Assembly: GCA_018263495.1 (NCBI GenBank)
Contig: JAANXC010000008.1
Coordinates: 1 to 11,141, forward strand
Source: Nitrososphaerota archaeon
Lineage (GTDB): Archaea; Thermoproteota; Nitrososphaeria; Nitrososphaerales; Nitrosopumilaceae
Length of the DNA: 11,141 nt
Direction of reading: 5' to 3'
Both the position numbers and the translations under genes were made by a program. The notes beneath the pieces are model-generated. The model was given only the letters and a program-made list of their open reading frames with translations. It did no database searches and had not been told where the DNA came from. Position 1 is the stretch's first letter; each line of letters opens with the position of its first letter. Shown one piece after another: positions 4,925 to 11,141 of this stretch.

Positions 4925-4944
4925 AACATCACACATTAAATCTG

Positions 4945-4954
4945 TAATAAAAAG
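4945..4954 (-). promoter_or_regulatory. Possible internal TATA box for rpo12
   Basis: The minus strand reads CTTTTTATTA between rps10 and rpo12, centred about 25 nt before the ATG at 4924. It could let rpo12 be transcribed apart from the upstream genes, but co-transcription is equally compatible. Confidence 0.3.
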
Positions 4955-4959
4955 TCTGG

Positions 4960-5268
4960 CTACGTAAGAGATAATTCGATATAAACATTATCAGGAATTT
5001 TTAATCTCATGAGTTGACGCATTGCTTTATCATCTGCACTAATATCAATAATTCTTCTATGCATTTTCATTTCCCATTTTTCATAAGTTTCCGTGCCACT
5101 ACCACATGGAGATTTTCTAGTAACAACATTTAGACGTTTTACAGGAAGTGGGATAGGACCTTTAATTTTAATACCTGCCTTTTTACCTATGTTCATAATT
5201 TCAGTGCAAACATTGCCTAGCCTTGATAAACTTATGCTTGTCAGTTTAACGCGAGCGGGCTGAGTCAT
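4960..5268 (-). CDS. rps10: 30S ribosomal protein uS10 (S10)
   Basis: This 102-residue protein of standard archaeal S10 length is a component of the small-subunit head near the A/P-site rRNA. Typical S10 features are the N-terminal strand ARVKLTSISLSRLGNVCTEI, the loop GIKIKGPIPLPVKRLNVVTRKSPCGSGTETYEKWEMKMHRRII, and the C-terminal strand IPDNVYIELSL. It lies 9 nt downstream of the EF-1A stop on the same strand; EF-1A followed by rps10 is a conserved archaeal operon. A short AGGA sits immediately before the ATG, too close to be a good ribosome binding site, so translation may be coupled to EF-1A termination. Confidence 0.97.
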   Translation of the reverse strand: MTQPARVKLTSISLSRLGNVCTEIMNIGKKAGIKIKGPIPLPVKRLNVVTRKSPCGSGTETYEKWEMKMHRRIIDISADDKAMRQLMRLKIPDNVYIELSLT

Positions 5269-5277
5269 ATCCTAGAC

Positions 5278-6576
5278 TCATGCTGTATGTTTTTTAGTAA
5301 TTTCTTTAACAACACCAGCTGCAATGGTAGAGCCCATATCTCGTAACGCAAATCGTCCCATTTCTGGAAACTCTTCAAACGTTTCAATACATGTTGGTCG
5401 AACTGGTGTAATTCTAACAATTGCAGAATCACCAACCTTAAGGAATTTTGGATCCTTTTCATCTACTGCTCCAGTTGCAGGATTAATTTTAGCTTCAAAT
5501 GCAGTTATTGTTGCAGCTACCTGAGCAGTGTGACAGTGCATGACAGGTGTATAACCAGGTGCAAGTGCTGTTGGATGATGAATTACAATTATTTGTGCTC
5601 TAAACTCCGTAGCAACATTAGGTGGGTTATCAGGAGTTCCAAGAACGTCACCTCTTTTGATATCTTTTTTCTCAATACCTCTTAAGTTAAAACCAATATT
5701 ATCACCAGCTGATGCCGATGGCATTTCTTGGTGGTGTGTTTCTATAGATTTTATTTCGCCCGCGGCCCCAGATGGCATAACAATGATTTTATCATTTGGT
5801 TTCATTGTTCCAGTTTCAACACGTCCAACTGGAACAGTACCAACACCAGTAATTGAATAAACATCTTGTATTGGTAAACGGAGAGGCTTACCAGTTGGTT
5901 TTTCAGGTGATTTAAAGTCATCAAAGGTTTCCAAAAGAGTCTTGCCCTTATACCACGGCATGTTTTCAGATTTTTTTACAAGGTTGTCTCCTGTCCATCC
6001 AGAGACTGGAACGAATGGTACTTCATCAAGCTTATAACCTACTGACTTCACAAGTCCTTCACCTTTTTGCTTTGCAGTATTGAAAGCATCTTCAGAAAAT
6101 TTACTATCGTCCATCTTGTTAATTGCAACAATTATTTGCTTTACGCCAAGTGTTTTTAATAAAAATGCATGTTCCCTAGCTTGACCACCAGGTGCAATTG
6201 CAGTATCTGTTTCACCTTCCTTTGCTGAAAGTACTAAAACAGCACAGTCTGCCTCAGATGCCCCTGTGATCATGTTTTTTACAAAATCTCTGTGACCTGG
6301 TGCATCAATTAATGTGAAGAAAAACTTTGGAGTTTCAAATTTTTTAAAAGCTAAATCGATTGTAATACCTCTTGCTCTCTCATCTTTGATGTTATCCATA
6401 ACCCAAGCATATTTGAAAGAATCACCCTTTCCAGTTTCTTCTGATTCTTTGGCATGAGCAGCTATTGTCCTTTCGTCAACCACACCAAGATCCAACAAAA
6501 AATGACCCATAGTAGTAGACTTACCATTATCTATATGACCAGTGATTATCATGTTCAGGTGGTCTTTGTCTGCCAT
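5278..6576 (-). CDS. tuf: Translation elongation factor 1-alpha (EF-1A)
   Basis: This 432-residue GTPase delivers aminoacyl-tRNA to the ribosomal A site. The GTP-binding domain (about 1-220) carries P-loop GHIDNGKS at 13-20, switch Thr72 in RGITID, DAPGH at 91-95, NKMD at 153-156 and SGW as the G5-like element. The P-loop has Asn where most bacterial and many archaeal factors have His (GHVDHGKS). Two beta-barrel domains follow: about 230-320, with GTVPVGRVETG, and 325-432, with HCHTAQV and the C-terminal RDMGSTIAAGVV. It is the first gene of the EF-1A/uS10/Rpo12 operon. The TATA element at 6598-6607 lies about 26 nt upstream of the ATG at 6574-6576, so the transcript is probably leaderless. 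It is divergent from the FBPA/P gene. Confidence 0.98.
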   Translation of the reverse strand: MADKDHLNMIITGHIDNGKSTTMGHFLLDLGVVDERTIAAHAKESEETGKGDSFKYAWVMDNIKDERARGITIDLAFKKFETPKFFFTLIDAPGHRDFVKNMITGASEADCAVLVLSAKEGETDTAIAPGGQAREHAFLLKTLGVKQIIVAINKMDDSKFSEDAFNTAKQKGEGLVKSVGYKLDEVPFVPVSGWTGDNLVKKSENMPWYKGKTLLETFDDFKSPEKPTGKPLRLPIQDVYSITGVGTVPVGRVETGTMKPNDKIIVMPSGAAGEIKSIETHHQEMPSASAGDNIGFNLRGIEKKDIKRGDVLGTPDNPPNVATEFRAQIIVIHHPTALAPGYTPVMHCHTAQVAATITAFEAKINPATGAVDEKDPKFLKVGDSAIVRITPVRPTCIETFEEFPEMGRFALRDMGSTIAAGVVKEITKKHTA

Positions 6577-6597
6577 ATCGAACTCAAAGCGAAATGG

Positions 6598-6607
6598 GCT
6601 TTATAAC
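6598..6607 (-). promoter_or_regulatory. TATA box of the EF-1A operon
   Basis: The minus strand reads GTTATAAAGC, centred about 26 nt before the EF-1A ATG. An A-rich stretch (AACGAAAT) directly upstream is BRE-like, as expected for a strong housekeeping promoter. Confidence 0.6.
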
Positions 6608-6621
6608 ATTTCGTTTTTTTA

Positions 6622-6635
6622 CAAGTGTTCACTTG
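6622..6635. repeat. Perfect inverted repeat in the EF-1A/FBPA-P intergenic region
   Basis: CAAGTG-TT-CACTTG is a 6-2-6 perfect inverted repeat. It lies 15 nt upstream of the EF-1A TATA box and 45 nt upstream of the FBPA/P TATA box, in the divergent promoter region (6577-6709). Position and symmetry fit a dimeric regulator binding site for either gene. With a 2-nt loop it is not a good RNA hairpin. Confidence 0.4.
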
Positions 6636-6677
6636 GTTTTCCGCTTTTTTTCTTTGAAATATATTATAAATTTCATA

Positions 6678-6687
6678 TACTATAAAT
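6678..6687 (+). promoter_or_regulatory. TATA box of the FBPA/P gene
   Basis: TACTATAAAT is centred about 27 nt before the ATG at 6710, fitting a leaderless transcript. A second TATA-like string (TATTATAAAT, 6661-6670) lies further upstream, at a spacing that would give a leader of about 18 nt. Confidence 0.55.
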
Positions 6688-6709
6688 CAAAGACAGGTAT
6701 GAAAAATTC

Positions 6710-7846
6710 ATGAAAATAACAGTGTCAGTGATTAAAGCTGATGTCGGTGGAATAGGAGGTCATACCTTACCAAGTGATGGACTTCTTAATGCGATAAGAA
6801 AAACTGTAAAAGATGCTGGAGATTTGTTAATTGACCACTATATTGGATATTGTGGAGATGATTCTCACATTGTTATGACTCACACTAAAGGAATTGATAA
6901 TAAAGAAATTCATCAGCTTGCGTGGAATGCTTTTATGGCTGGTACAAAGGTTGCCAAAGAGGAAGGACTGTATGGTGCTGGACAGGATCTGCTAAAGGAT
7001 TCTTTTTCGGGCAACATCAAGGGAATGGGACCAGGTGTAGCAGAAATGGAGTTTGATGAAAGACCAAACGAAGTATTCACTGTCTTTGCGGCAGATAAAA
7101 CTGAACCTGGAGCTTTCAATTACCCGATCTATAAGTTATTTGTTGATGCGTTAAGTAATACAGGTCTAATAGTTAACAAATCACTTGCTAGGGGTGTTAA
7201 CATAAACATCATGGATGTTGAGGAGGGTAAAATTGCAAATCTTTCTTTGTGGGAAGATAAACCGGTAATTGAAGCGGCGCTTATGTACCCTGGTCGTTAC
7301 GTTGTTGATTCAGTGCGTACAAAAGATGGTGAACCAATATTAGATGCATCAACTGACAGACTGCATAACATTGCTGGTACATATGTCGGTAAGGATGATC
7401 CAATATGCCTTGTTAGAACACAAAAAAACTTTCCCGCAACTGAAGAGGCTGGAAGTGTATTCAGTAATCCACATTATGTAGCTGGAAATACACGTGGTAG
7501 TCATAACATGCCTTTAATGCCAGTTAAGATCAATTCAGCTGCAACAATTAACTTTTGTATTCCAATTGTTGAAGCGTTGGTTTTCAGCATGCACAATGGT
7601 AAACTGACTGGTCCATTTGATGGCTTTTCAACACCAGATTGGGATTACATACGTGAAATTGCTACAAAAAAGGCATTGACAATGAGAAGCCAAGGATTTA
7701 TCCATCCTGCAACGCTTGTACCATCTGAATTAGAATATGCTGAGGGATACAAAGCTGTAATGGATGTATTACATAGTAAAATGAAGCCTATACAAGATCA
7801 ACAACAAAATGACCAAAGAAAGGAATCTTACGAAGATCCAGATTAA
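6710..7846 (+). CDS. fbp: Bifunctional fructose-1,6-bisphosphate aldolase/phosphatase (class V FBPase)
   Basis: This enzyme condenses dihydroxyacetone phosphate with glyceraldehyde-3-phosphate and then dephosphorylates the fructose-1,6-bisphosphate, making gluconeogenesis one-way. The 378-residue protein shows the family start MKITVSVIKADVGGIGGH with metal ligands D11 and H18, then D50-D51 in CGDDSH, Q92, D129-K130, D229-D230 and Q238. The aldolase Schiff-base Lys is K228 and the partner Tyr is Y225 (TYVGKDDP), matching by spacing the K232/Y229 reported for crenarchaeal enzymes (assignment from memory). Activity requires Mg2+. A polar C-terminal tail (QDQQQNDQRKESYEDPD) lies beyond the core. 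In an autotroph it converts triose phosphates from fixed carbon to hexose. Transcription is probably leaderless from the TATA box at 6678-6687. Confidence 0.96.
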   Translation: MKITVSVIKADVGGIGGHTLPSDGLLNAIRKTVKDAGDLLIDHYIGYCGDDSHIVMTHTKGIDNKEIHQLAWNAFMAGTKVAKEEGLYGAGQDLLKDSFSGNIKGMGPGVAEMEFDERPNEVFTVFAADKTEPGAFNYPIYKLFVDALSNTGLIVNKSLARGVNINIMDVEEGKIANLSLWEDKPVIEAALMYPGRYVVDSVRTKDGEPILDASTDRLHNIAGTYVGKDDPICLVRTQKNFPATEEAGSVFSNPHYVAGNTRGSHNMPLMPVKINSAATINFCIPIVEALVFSMHNGKLTGPFDGFSTPDWDYIREIATKKALTMRSQGFIHPATLVPSELEYAEGYKAVMDVLHSKMKPIQDQQQNDQRKESYEDPD

Positions 7847-7865
7847 ATGAATTAAAAAAGGTTAA

Positions 7866-8300
7866 ATGAAATTAAGACGATGTGAATTTATGAAAATATC
7901 TAAATTATTTGGTAATCTAAAACCATTTGCTATAACATACATTTCTGTAATAGCTTTTTCGAATTTTGTTTTTGTATTATTCAGTCAAACAGTTCGTGAT
8001 ATAATTTGGTCATTTTTCAAAGATGCTGGAGGAGTAGTAATACTTGGAATGGTATTTTTATTTGCCCTAGCATGGTTGTTTAAAGCAAGACCACATAAAA
8101 TTCCAAAACAATACCAAGTTATAGTTTTTGACATATTTGGAAAAGAATCACAGATAGATGGATTGAGAACTGAATTTAAGAATCATGATGTGGCATGGAG
8201 CTTCATGAAGTCTTATAAAAAATCATACCCATTACACAGTTTTGCTATGGTAACAAAACAGAAAAACTCCCCAAAAAAAATTATTTTCAAATATATCTAA
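7866..8300 (+). CDS. Two-TM membrane protein, unknown function
   Basis: This 144-residue protein is not one I recognise. It has a short basic N-terminus, hydrophobic segments at about 20-40 (FAITYISVIAFSNFVFVLF) and 54-73 (AGGVVILGMVFLFALAWLF), and a basic C-terminal domain of about 70 residues beginning at KARPHKIPKQYQV. Positive residues at both ends suggest both termini are cytosolic with a short outer loop. The C-terminal domain has a strand (QVIVFDIFG), a helix (DGLRTEF...AWSFMKSYKKSYP) and final strands (SFAMVT, KIIFKYI), so it may be a small alpha/beta domain. ATG 7866 is 19 nt after the FBPA/P stop. ATG 7890 (MKISKLF) is an alternative, and AT-rich sequence at about 7849-7866 could act as a TATA element for it. 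It may be co-transcribed with FBPA/P. Confidence 0.72.
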   Translation: MKLRRCEFMKISKLFGNLKPFAITYISVIAFSNFVFVLFSQTVRDIIWSFFKDAGGVVILGMVFLFALAWLFKARPHKIPKQYQVIVFDIFGKESQIDGLRTEFKNHDVAWSFMKSYKKSYPLHSFAMVTKQKNSPKKIIFKYI

Positions 8301-8348
8301 ATCTACCAGCATAGAATTTACTATATACAATCTTAGTATGATATTAGG

Positions 8349-8367
8349 CTCAAATTTATTACTTGAG
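8349..8367 (+). promoter_or_regulatory. Ligase promoter: TATA box framed by inverted repeat
   Basis: TTTATTA (8355-8361) is centred 27 nt before the ligase ATG at 8385. It is flanked exactly symmetrically by CTCAA (8349-8353) and TTGAG (8363-8367). A protein binding this dyad would occlude TBP. The arms are only five bases, so chance is possible. Confidence 0.4.
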
Positions 8368-8384
8368 AATACAAAAAAAACCTG

Positions 8385-10142
8385 ATGGAATTTTCAATAA
8401 TTTCTGAAATGTTTGAAATGATGGAGAAAACAACAAAGCGCATTGAACTCACAAATATTTTAGTTGAATTATTAAAAAAAACACCAAAAAAAATTATCCC
8501 GAATGTTGTGTACCTCTTACAGGGAATTATTAGACCTAATTTCGAGGGTGTAGAATTAGGAATTGCTGAAAAACTTGCAATTCGTGCTATTTCAAAATCT
8601 GCTGGTTTACCAATTAAAAAAATTGAAGATGATTATAGAGAGGGTGGTGATCTGGGTCTAACTGCATCAAACATACTAAAAATAAAAACTCAAACTACAT
8701 TTACAGCAGAAAAAATTACAGTAGAAAGAGTTTATGAGACTTTATTCAAGATTGCAAAGTTGGAAGGTAAGGGTTCACAAGACTTGAAAATGAAATATAT
8801 TTCAAGTTTGCTAAATGATGCAACCCCATTAGAAGCAAAATTCGTGTTAAAAATTTTGCTAGGTACATTACGCTTAGGAATAGCGGAAAATACTGTTATG
8901 GATGCACTTGCCATTGCATTTACTGGAAAAAAAGAGAATAGAGTACAAATAGAAAATGCGTATAATGTTTCAAGTGATTTAGGAAAAGTATCCCTAATAG
9001 TTGCTACAGATGGAATTGATGAAATAAAAAAAATTAAAATTTCATTATTTAGTCCTATACGACCCATGCTAGCAGATCGAGTTCAAAGCGAGAAAGATGT
9101 TATTAAAAAAATGCCAGAACAGTTTGTAGCAGAATACAAACTAGATGGAGAACGTGTACAAATCCATAAACAATCTGATAAGATAGTTTTATTCTCGCGC
9201 AGATTAGAAAATATTACTCAATATTATCCAGATATTGTAGAACGTATTGGAAAAACCCTAAATGTAAATGAAGGAGTTTTTGAAGCAGAAATTGTTCCTA
9301 TTAACGAAAACACTGGGGAATTCTTACCATTTCAAGAACTAATGCACAGAAGAAGAAAACACAAATTGGATGAAGCTGTTTTGCAATACCCAATCACAGT
9401 TAATTTTTTTGATGTACTATATTATGATAAGAAAGACTGTTTAAATTTAGAGTATACTGAAAGAAGAAAAATTTTAGAACAAATAGTTCATGAAGATAAC
9501 TTTTCAAAACTTGTACCAATGTTGTTTGTTAAAAATGAAAATGAGATTGAAGATTTTCTAGAAAATTCTATTAATGCTGGTTGTGAGGGATTGATGCTAA
9601 AAGCTCCCAGTGCACCATATCGTGCTGGAACGAGAGGTAGTAATTGGTTAAAGCTTAAACGTGAATATAGAAATGAATTAGGTGACAGTTTAGATTTAAT
9701 TGTTATAGGTGCATACTTTGGAAGGGGTCGAAGAACTGGTCTATATGGCACGTTACTATTAGCGACATACAATCCAGAAAAGGATAATCTTCCTAGTATC
9801 TGCAAAGTTGGTACAGGTTTTACTGATGAAAGTTTGGATCAATTGTACCAAATTCTCTCTAACAAAGTTACACTCAAAAAAAATCCTAGAATCGTAAGTG
9901 AGATGGAAGCGGATATTTGGTTCGAACCTGAATTAGTTTTAGAAATTGTTGCATCAGAAATAACGTTAAGCCCTATTCATAAAACTGGACTGGATTTAAT
10001 TAGAAAATCTAGTGGATTTGCATTAAGATTCCCAAAATTCACAGGAAAAATTAGATATGAAAAAGCGGTTGAGGATGCTTCTACAGGCGAAGAAGTATTT
10101 GCATTGTATAAGAGACAATCTAAAATCAATCATGAAAAATGA
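8385..10142 (+). CDS. lig: ATP-dependent DNA ligase
   Basis: This archaeal replicative and repair ligase of 585 residues has the usual length for the family. It seals nicks with ATP, joining Okazaki fragments. The N-terminal alpha-helical DNA-binding domain covers about 1-215. The nucleotidyltransferase domain has motif I KLDGER at 252-257 (K252 is adenylated), motif III region SRRLEN at 271-276, E300/E302 (FEAEIV), FFDVLY at 341-346, motif IV EGLMLK at 401-406 and motif V WLKLK at 421-425. The C-terminal OB domain (about 430-585) contains KVGTGFTDE and the closing ALRFPKF motif. The start ATG is supported by the TATA box 27 nt upstream. The gene is followed by the DUF47 protein after 61 nt. 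Confidence 0.97.
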   Translation: MEFSIISEMFEMMEKTTKRIELTNILVELLKKTPKKIIPNVVYLLQGIIRPNFEGVELGIAEKLAIRAISKSAGLPIKKIEDDYREGGDLGLTASNILKIKTQTTFTAEKITVERVYETLFKIAKLEGKGSQDLKMKYISSLLNDATPLEAKFVLKILLGTLRLGIAENTVMDALAIAFTGKKENRVQIENAYNVSSDLGKVSLIVATDGIDEIKKIKISLFSPIRPMLADRVQSEKDVIKKMPEQFVAEYKLDGERVQIHKQSDKIVLFSRRLENITQYYPDIVERIGKTLNVNEGVFEAEIVPINENTGEFLPFQELMHRRRKHKLDEAVLQYPITVNFFDVLYYDKKDCLNLEYTERRKILEQIVHEDNFSKLVPMLFVKNENEIEDFLENSINAGCEGLMLKAPSAPYRAGTRGSNWLKLKREYRNELGDSLDLIVIGAYFGRGRRTGLYGTLLLATYNPEKDNLPSICKVGTGFTDESLDQLYQILSNKVTLKKNPRIVSEMEADIWFEPELVLEIVASEITLSPIHKTGLDLIRKSSGFALRFPKFTGKIRYEKAVEDASTGEEVFALYKRQSKINHEK

Positions 10143-10163
10143 GCATTCATCAGAGAAAAGTAT

Positions 10164-10173
10164 GATATAAATT
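10164..10173 (+). promoter_or_regulatory. Possible TATA box of the DUF47/endA transcript
   Basis: GATATAAATT is centred about 36 nt before the ATG at 10204, which would give a leader of roughly 10 nt. ATTATAAC at about 10184-10191 is another TATA-like string, but at 16-17 nt it is too close to the start. Read-through from ligase is also possible. Confidence 0.3.
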
Positions 10174-10203
10174 AGAAAAGGGCATTATAACTACTAATTC
10201 ATT

Positions 10204-10857
10204 ATGTATAGCGGAGAATTAGAAGTTCAAGCAAAGAGAAAAGCTTTAGCAGTTTTGCAAGATGAGATAAATAGAATTCTTAATGCAGGTAGAGTACTTT
10301 CAACACTACCAAATATGCTGGTAAAAAAGGATAAAGCAGGAATAAAAAATGCACTTGAACAAATTTCAAGTATTGAAGAAGAAGTAGAAAATCTTAGACG
10401 CAAAATTACAAGAGATGTAGCAGATGTTGGAGGATTGATCATGAACAGAGAAAATCTTCTAAATACCGCATATACAATGGATGAAATTGGTGGTTATATT
10501 ACTGGCATTTCCTTCAAACTTTCAAACATCAAAGTTTCAACAATTAAAACTTCTCATTTAGATAAAGACTTGACTGAACTTATTGAACTTGTGGTTGATC
10601 AAATATACAAATTAAATGAAATTATCAGAAGCTTAAACGTTGATTCTGGTAAATCTATCGAACTTGCTCAAGAAACACAAAAAATTGAGCGTGACATTGA
10701 CAACAAATACCGTATAATGACAATTACAGTTCTGAATGAAATTACTGACACGAAAGAATTGCTTTTAATGAAAGATGTCATTGAATTGATAGAAGAAATG
10801 GCTGACAAATGCCAGGAAGTTTCTGACTCATTCATTTTATTGGCACTAAGTCTTTGA
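10204..10857 (+). CDS. DUF47 family (PhoU-like) protein
   Basis: This 217-residue, nearly all-helical protein matches the DUF47/UPF0111 family, distant relatives of the phosphate regulator PhoU. The strongest match is the second helix pair, about residues 50-110 (EEEVENLRRKITRDVADVGGLIMNRENLLNTAYTMDEIGGYITGI), with family-typical acidic positions, followed by a repeat-like second half around 120-217. PhoU-like proteins form three-helix-bundle repeats that bind metal clusters and interact with phosphate transporters. DUF47 genes are often near phosphate permeases, but none is visible here, so a transport role is not supported locally. The start ATG 10204 is the only Met near the N-terminus. 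The stop at 10855-10857 is one base before the TTG start of endA, indicating an operon. Confidence 0.85.
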   Translation: MYSGELEVQAKRKALAVLQDEINRILNAGRVLSTLPNMLVKKDKAGIKNALEQISSIEEEVENLRRKITRDVADVGGLIMNRENLLNTAYTMDEIGGYITGISFKLSNIKVSTIKTSHLDKDLTELIELVVDQIYKLNEIIRSLNVDSGKSIELAQETQKIERDIDNKYRIMTITVLNEITDTKELLLMKDVIELIEEMADKCQEVSDSFILLALSL

Positions 10858-10858
10858 C

Positions 10859-11141
10859 TTGAAAGGCGAACTATTAGAAAACAGAATAGTTGTTTGGGAT
10901 AGACGAGAGTCTAGGGATTTATTTGCTAATGGTTATTTTGGGAAGCCTATAGGTATTCCAAAGCCAAATGTAAATGACATCAACGTTCCGCTAATTTTAG
11001 ATCTTATCGAGGGATGCTACCTCCAAGAAACCTCAAAAATTAAGATCACTAAAGACGGGAAGAAAGTTTCTTTGGATGCTCTAATTAAAATTTGCAAGAA
11101 GGAATATCATAATTTCGACAAGAAATATCAAGTGTACAAAG
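10859..11141 (+). CDS. endA: tRNA-splicing endonuclease EndA, N-terminal part (cut by window end)
   Basis: This enzyme cuts introns at bulge-helix-bulge structures in precursor tRNA. The 94 visible residues form the N-terminal domain of the archaeal endonuclease: KGELLENRIVVWD, then R(D)LFANGYFGKPIG, a helix NVPLILDLIEGCYL, then KITKDGKKVSLDAL and the start of the KYQVYK segment that leads into the catalytic domain. The catalytic Tyr, His and Lys lie beyond the window. The start must be TTG 10859-10861: an in-frame TAA lies at 10847-10849, and no in-frame ATG or GTG occurs between it and the conserved N-terminus. The gene begins one base after the DUF47 stop, so translation is probably coupled. 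Confidence 0.87.
   Translation, partial: MKGELLENRIVVWDRRESRDLFANGYFGKPIGIPKPNVNDINVPLILDLIEGCYLQETSKIKITKDGKKVSLDALIKICKKEYHNFDKKYQVYK

Noticed and set aside
5265..5860. Open frames antisense or out of frame to EF-1A (5265-5462, 5324-5524, 5657-5860)
   Set aside because: They lie wholly or almost wholly within the strongly conserved EF-1A coding sequence, have no promoter and encode no recognisable protein.
9488..9805. Antisense open frames within ligase (8732-9067 and 9488-9805)
   Set aside because: They are complementary to conserved ligase motifs and have no promoter or domain signal.
9824..9834. Box C-like CTGATGA as part of a C/D-box guide RNA
   Set aside because: It lies inside the ligase coding sequence and I saw no properly spaced D, C' and D' boxes.
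1..11141. CRISPR arrays, tRNA or rRNA genes, insertion sequences, prophage or defence islands
   Set aside because: By eye there are no regularly spaced repeats, cloverleaf sequences, transposases, integrases or terminal repeats. All long frames are accounted for by chromosomal-type genes, although no dedicated RNA search could be run.

Overview
The window looks like a piece of an AT-rich ammonia-oxidising archaeal chromosome (Nitrososphaerota/Thaumarchaeota, most likely a Nitrosopumilus-type marine lineage). The evidence is a DnaJ-ferredoxin fusion protein typical of that phylum, archaeal EF-1A followed by uS10 and RNA polymerase subunit Rpo12, a bifunctional archaeal FBP aldolase/phosphatase, an archaeal ATP-dependent DNA ligase, a stand-alone 3-hydroxyacyl-CoA dehydrogenase of the kind used in the 3-hydroxypropionate/4-hydroxybutyrate cycle, and several very small zinc-finger proteins. 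Nearly every gene that heads a transcript has an archaeal TATA-like box centred about 25-28 nt before its start codon, so most messages are probably leaderless. The species assignment is inference.

Layout. 1-416: 3' part of a cupin protein. 463-1170: DnaJ-ferredoxin fusion. 1171-2115: three minus-strand genes (HIT hydrolase, a small single-pass membrane protein, a one-finger C2H2 protein). 2169-3308: 3-hydroxyacyl-CoA dehydrogenase, divergent from the C2H2 gene over what looks like one shared TATA element, and overlapping by 11 nt the convergent LOG-like (TIGR00725-type) gene at 3298-3804. 3889-4706: plus-strand cluster of small putative nucleic-acid-binding proteins: a 42-residue ribbon-helix-helix-like protein, a protein with three tandem Cys4 zinc units, and a two-finger C2H2 protein overlapping it by ATGA. 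4709-6576: minus-strand information-processing operon EF-1A, uS10, Rpo12. 6710-7846: FBP aldolase/phosphatase, divergent from EF-1A. 7866-8300: two-TM protein of unknown function. 8385-10142: DNA ligase. 10204-10857: DUF47/PhoU-like protein. 10859 to the window end: start of tRNA-splicing endonuclease, with a TTG start.

How the parts fit. The region mixes housekeeping translation, transcription, DNA joining and RNA processing (EF-1A, uS10, Rpo12, ligase, EndA) with central carbon metabolism (the dehydrogenase for the carbon-fixation cycle, FBPA/P for gluconeogenesis). Scattered among these are small lineage-specific Zn proteins that may be transcriptional regulators. No tRNA, rRNA, CRISPR array, insertion sequence, phage or integration signature was seen, and no stretch over 300 nt lacks a gene. 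The least explained part is the small-protein block 3889-4706 and its relative at 1945-2115. It is the best candidate for something undescribed, but its function cannot be read from sequence alone.
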